Shown one piece after another: positions 56,101-62,100 of a stretch of 64,000 bases of DNA. The position numbers and the translations under genes were made by a program. The stretch's first letter is position 1. Each line of letters starts with the position of its first letter. The DNA is taken from assembly GCA_030533445.1 (NCBI GenBank), contig CM060069.1, positions 1,395,756-1,459,755 on the forward strand. Direction: 5' to 3'. Source of the DNA: Cyprinodon diabolis (Eukaryota > Chordata > Actinopteri > Cyprinodontiformes > Cyprinodontidae). The notes beneath the pieces were generated by a model. That model was not told where the DNA came from and did no database searches. It saw only the letters and a program-made list of their open reading frames with translations.

Positions 56101-59100
56101 CCCTTTTAGTAACTCACTATCTTCCTGACGCCGCAGGGAGTCGGCTTCATGGCTCTCTTTTGGTCCAGAGTCTGCATGTCTGAGTGAAGCGTGAAGACCT
56201 GGTAGCTGAGAGGAGACGCACCCAGACAGAGGGACACACTGAGGCCAAACAACATGAAACGAAGCCTAACACAGGTTAAGATTATAATCTGATCCACAGA
56301 AACCTGCAATGTGCCTTGAAACGTTTTTAAGTCTCCAGTCCAGCTTTGTTTAGAGAGTAATGAGCTAAAATGAGCTTTGAATTTTAAGATCTGTCCAGGA
56401 ACAACATGTGAAAAATTAGCCTATTGGCTAATTCTGGTGCATTTGCAGGAAAGCTTTTTAATGTACAATGTCCCTGTCAAATAAATAAATCTAAGCTGTT
56501 AAACTAGCAACGCTGAGCCGATTCAGCAGCAGACCAGTTGGCTCTGAGTCAGTGGCTGACGGTCCAGAAGGCCGACATGCAGGAATCTGAGGTAGATCAC
56601 AGAAGAACCCACTGATTTGGTGTCGATCTGATCTCCTTCCTGTTTGCTCAGACGGACATACAGTACCTCTCAGACTGTGTGGACATCCTATCGTCAGAGA
56701 AGATGCGGTCCCTCAACGTCACAATCTCATCGTATCCAGGAAGAAATATGAGGACAGCGCCTGCAGAGGAAAGTAGCTGGTCAGGATCAGAAGACCATCA
56801 GAGACCATTTGAGGAAAAACTGAGCCTTAGATTCAGGAAGCAGAAGCTGGCCTGTTTCTGATCAGTCCTCAGGGAACAGAGATCAACTCTGGTTCCTTTT
56901 GCTGCAGAAGGTTAATAATAATAATAATAATACATTTTATTTAACAGCGCCTTTCTTGACACTCAAGGTCACTTTACAAATAATACAAAAAATAAATAAG
57001 GTTGGAAGCTAACGCCTGTTCTGAAGGACCCAGATTTTCAGCCAGGAACACATCATAGGCTGCACACCTTGGGGCATCACCTCTTTAGGCTTTGTGTTAT
57101 TTCCTGCTGTTTGAGATGGAATGCAGCTAACTTTTAGTCTTTATTCCAACAATAATTTTGTCCTGATTAAGGGACGTATGTGTGCTTGACTAGAGGTGGA
57201 AGAAGACATGAGATTTTTCTATGTGAATTGTTTCAGTGTAACTTAAACTTACTGCTAAAGGTGAAACTTGATTGCTACATAAACAAGTTGAACATCAATG
57301 ACCAACAGTCTATAAATAAAACAGCACAACCTGCAAACCAACAGGGGAACAAGAGCAGAGCCATTTTTATTTCTGTCTAGAATCCAGCCAACACTGTAAC
57401 TAATCTGAAACTTGATTTTCAAATTTTCATCTTAGTACCAGTGGCCAAAAGAGGGCGCTAGCGTGCCAACCCACACACCCAATGACCTTGAGACATAAAA
57501 ATCCAAATAAAAAATTAAATTATAAAATCAAAATATTTTTGGAAAAATATAAATATATGTTTTAGATGTGCAGGATACTTATTTAATCTTTAATGACCAG
57601 TAAAGCTGTTTCGTTCGTCATCGGATTGGTGTCGTATTAAATCTTCTACATAGACTCTGGCTCCTCTTCAATGCTGAAGATAGGAGCATCCCGAGGAGCA
57701 GCTCTCCTCCACCCAGAGCTGAAAGCTGCTTTATTTGCTCACCACCTCCCTCCACAGCGCTGACGTCACAGTCGCCTGTTAGAAAGTGCTGCTGATTGAC
57801 AGGTTTATAGAATTATTTAGCTCCAAGGCTAGGCTAACTGCATGCAGCGAGGCTAACTGCATGCAGCGCGGCTAACTGCATGCAACGCGGCTAACTGCAT
57901 GCAACGCGGCTAACTGCCTGCAGCGAGGCTAACTTCCTGCAGCGAGGCTAACTGCATGCAGCGAGGCTAACTGCATGCAGCGCGGATAACTGCATGCAAC
58001 GCGGCTAACTGCCTGCAACGAGGCTAACTTCCTGCAGCGAGGCTAACTTCCTGCAGCGAGGCTAACTGCATGCAGCGAGGCTAACTGCATGCAGTGCGGC
58101 TAACTGCATGCAACGCGGCTAACTGCATGCAACGCGGCTAACTGCCTGCAGCGAGGCTAACTTCCTGCAGCGAGGCTAACCTCCTGCAGCGAGGCTAACT
58201 GCATGCAGCGAGGCTAACTGCATGCAACGCGGCTAACTGCCTGCAGCGAGGCTAACTGCCTGCAGCGAGGCTAACTTCATGCAGCGCGGCTAACTGCCTG
58301 CAGCGAGGCTAACTTCCTGCAGCGAGGCTAACTGCATGCAGCGAGGCTAACTGCCTGCAGCGAGGCTAACTGCCTGCAACGAGGCTAACTGCATGCAGCG
58401 AGGCTAACTGCCTGCAGCGAGGCTAACTGCCTGCAGCGAGGCTAACTGCATGCAGCGAGGCTAACTGCATGCAGCGAGGCTAACTGCATGCAGCGAGGCT
58501 TTATCCTGGTTTCCCTGCCTCCTTTTCAAAGGTCAGGATCTGATCCAGCATGGATAAAGACAGCTAGGACTGATTTAAAGCACTTTGCTGAACATTTCAG
58601 AATGTTGTTTTTTGTCATTGGCATTCATATAAATATACTGGTGTGATGCCTTAGTATACATCTGATTGTTTTTTGGTATACGTTTATTTTGACGTTATAG
58701 CGCCCCCTGGAGGAAACTCCACCAGCCGCCACTGCTTAGTACATTTTGTAAATGTAAGCTGATGTGTGCTGAAGGCTGTAAATGTGCAAAGGGCAAAATA
58801 AGTGCACCGTTATTGATAATCAGTATCTATTCATCGATCCTTGGAATTAAAGACCACAATTACATCGAAGAACCATGAAAAAACTGGAGCATCTGTTTGA
58901 CTTTTGCAACAGATTTTAGTACCAATCTTCCCCCCAGTTGTCATTTACGTTAAATTGGGCATTAAATGTAAGATATTTTTGCCCTTGTTGGCCTGATTCT
59001 GCTGTCGTGTGAGAACGTTCGATCAGGACAAGTTTCAGCCTCATTGTGTAGCATAAGGGGTTATCGCTGGGCGAACAGCCTCTATCGACCACCTCCCCAT

Positions 59101-62100
59101 CAGGAATCATAAGGTCAGGAGAAAATCAAACATGTTGGAAATTCGGTCGGCCGTCGTAAATTCGCATAAGAGCGTCCGGTCGCACAGCGTGAGAACAAAC
59201 ATGGTGAGCTGTGAACTTTTAAACCCTGCAGTTTCATCATACAGTGTGAGCTGCAGCTGAATACAACAATTAAAAATATCGAACAGCCTATGCACGCGTT
59301 TAGCTGTTGCTTTCCCCTCATTCCACGAACAGTACTGTCCCAAAGAACGAAAAAAAACCCGCCAAAATAATCCTATAGCTATCAGGCATTCGATGAGTTT
59401 TCGGAAGCTTTTTTAATGTTTCAAGCTAACCTGCTTGCAAACAGCGCAGCGTGCTTGTTCCCGCAAATGAGGTTTACTGTAGGAATGTTAGATATTCCAT
59501 CATATATCAGGGGAAATTAGGGCGTACCAAAGTCGTACATATCCAAAACGGGTGTACAATTACTAATATTTCAAGTAAAGAGTACAATGTACGGTCATAT
59601 GCACTGCTAGCTAAAAGCCTGTCTGGACCTCAGCATTTCCAAAGGAGGGAAACTATTTTTCTGCTCTTTTCTTTCTATTTTGGATTATATCTAAGAATGA
59701 GAGCAAAATAATAAACCTTGGTGAAGTGAAGGTCACCATCTGAGAGATTGAAACACAACCCTGGAACTATTTTACAGTATCAGTTTTCCCAGACTAGGTC
59801 CCCTATTAGCAATATTTCATGTCCATCAGCAGCAGACTTTTAATTACAGGCATCTTTCTGGTTTAGATGTTCAGATTTCATCTTCCAGCCACATGAAGGT
59901 CTGCTAGCTTCTGGATTGATGGAGCAGCAGCAGCCTGAAGGCTCCATATACAGTATTGAGACTGAATATTTCCCTCAGTCATTAGGGAGAATCTGTGGAG
60001 CCCCAAAATGGAGCCACCTGCAGCGCCCCACCAAGCTTGGATGAAGACAAACCAACCACTGAGCGAGAACATCCAGCCCCCTTCCAGCTGCTCTGTAAAC
60101 GAGTGGGAAGCCTCACCCTCATTGGTGTTGGTGCAGATGTTGAGAAGCAGCGTCATGATGAGGTCCAGGTCCACCTGCTGGTCATCGAAGCTGTGGTGGT
60201 ACTGTCTAAGGAGCTCTTGTGCCTCGCTGCTCAGCTCCGTGGGGCTGCAGTGGATCAAAGTGGATTCCTCCCGGTCTTCTGCCTGCCGCAGAGGTCTGCA
60301 CAGCAACACAAACACTTTTCCAGTCTGGTCCAACACATCTACGGCCCAGACTGCTTAGAAACCAGCAGGTAAAACCTACAGCAAGGGACTACTAGACTGT
60401 GTTGAGTTCTGGAACCCTTTTTCTACCGGGGGGACCTCTAGTCCTTATGAAAATGAATCATGAATAAAAAGATGCCCTCATGCTGGAGAGGAAGCCATCC
60501 AATCCTAGAATCAGGTCAACTAAGTAAAGCTGCTGAACTGGGAAAGGCTGCGAGGATCTGGACCTGCTTTGAGGCCTTCTTTAGATACCAAACAATTTCA
60601 GGATCTAATTATTCAAAACATGATCAGCAAATGGTTAAAAACAGAGATCCTATCTCTCCTATCCTAACTTCGCCTCATTAGCTTCATGTTAAATCCTGAA
60701 TAGAACTTTGATAAAGCTTCTAGTTAGAGTGGCTCAGGTTATCCTGATCTATCTCTATAGTTCTGCTGCTATAGGCTTAGACTGCTGGAGGACATAGGGA
60801 CCCCCATTTCATCATTCTGCTTCATTCTATCTCTATTCTCCCACTCTGCAGAATCTGTTAGTTCAATCTCTAACGTTCTGCTCTCTCTGCTTTTTCTCAT
60901 AGTAGCTTCATCTGGTCTGTTCCTGTTTGGCTGTGACTCCATCCTGGAGAGAAATATCAGCTGTGCTGCTGTTGACCTTTGGTCATAGAAAGTAAGGAAT
61001 TGGGAACAGCCAGAAAACCTGATGGAGAACTTTTAGGTCCAGAAGCCTAAAGCCTGGTTTGATCTCGACCCATGAAGACTGCATGCCCATGCACACTTTA
61101 GCACCCATGCCTCCCCATGCGGCCTGATGTCCCTGCAGAGAGCTCAGTGCAGACAGATGGTGGAGAAGCGTCATCACCAAACCGCCATCAACAGATAGTT
61201 AAAGAAACAACTTTACTGTTGTGGAAAATGTGAGAAACTGATTTATTTTATATTTCTACAGGTATTTTGGTGTTGGAAGGATGCAGTCGGTCTCTCTACA
61301 CTGCCCCCTAGAGTCAGTCAGAACATTAGGTACATCAGGGAAAAGCAGCACAGGGAACAAAAGCTACAAACGCATCGTTCTGCCGTCTCATTTCGAGGTG
61401 GACCAGAGATGTGTCAGGCATAACCCAGCTTCACAAGACTAGAGATGAACCAGTGTTATTATTATCAGGGGGCTTTCAGTGTTTTCCAAAGGCTCCTCAG
61501 AATAAAATCCAATAAGCCTGAAAACCGGATGTTAATATTTTAATCAGGGGTCGCAGGTCATGTTAGATGGTTCGGTTCTGTTTGGATTATGTCCTAGTGG
61601 ATCATCTCAATCAGTGGTCCTCTTAGATGTAAATCATTCTGGTGATATGTTTAAGTAAATCCGTCCTACATGCTCGTCCCGTTAGCCATCTTTTCCTTCG
61701 CACTTTCAGGCGTATATCTGTGTTGAGCTATGCTTTCAGACGGTCATTGAAGCTCACCTTTCTCACCGCGGTTCTTTGAAAATGGCCGAGGGTCGGAAGA
61801 GAAAAAGTGTCTAAGAAGTGAAGAAAAGAAAGGCCTCAGAAGAGGCAGACATATCTCAGAATGCTTTGCACGGAGAGATCTTCTCGCAAAGCATTATGGG
61901 ATTTGCTGTCAAAGCGGCCCGCTGTCGTCATAGGTTGTCGCTACCCAACAGTGGCGACTAATAAAGATGGCGCAGTCACCGCGCAGTGGAGGAGTTACGT
62001 GACCAACGGGGCAAAAACCCAGTGATCATCTGTCTGAACGGTCAGTTAACTGAGTTCACTATAAAGTTCCCTATATAGTCCCCGCTGTATAATGGCGTTC

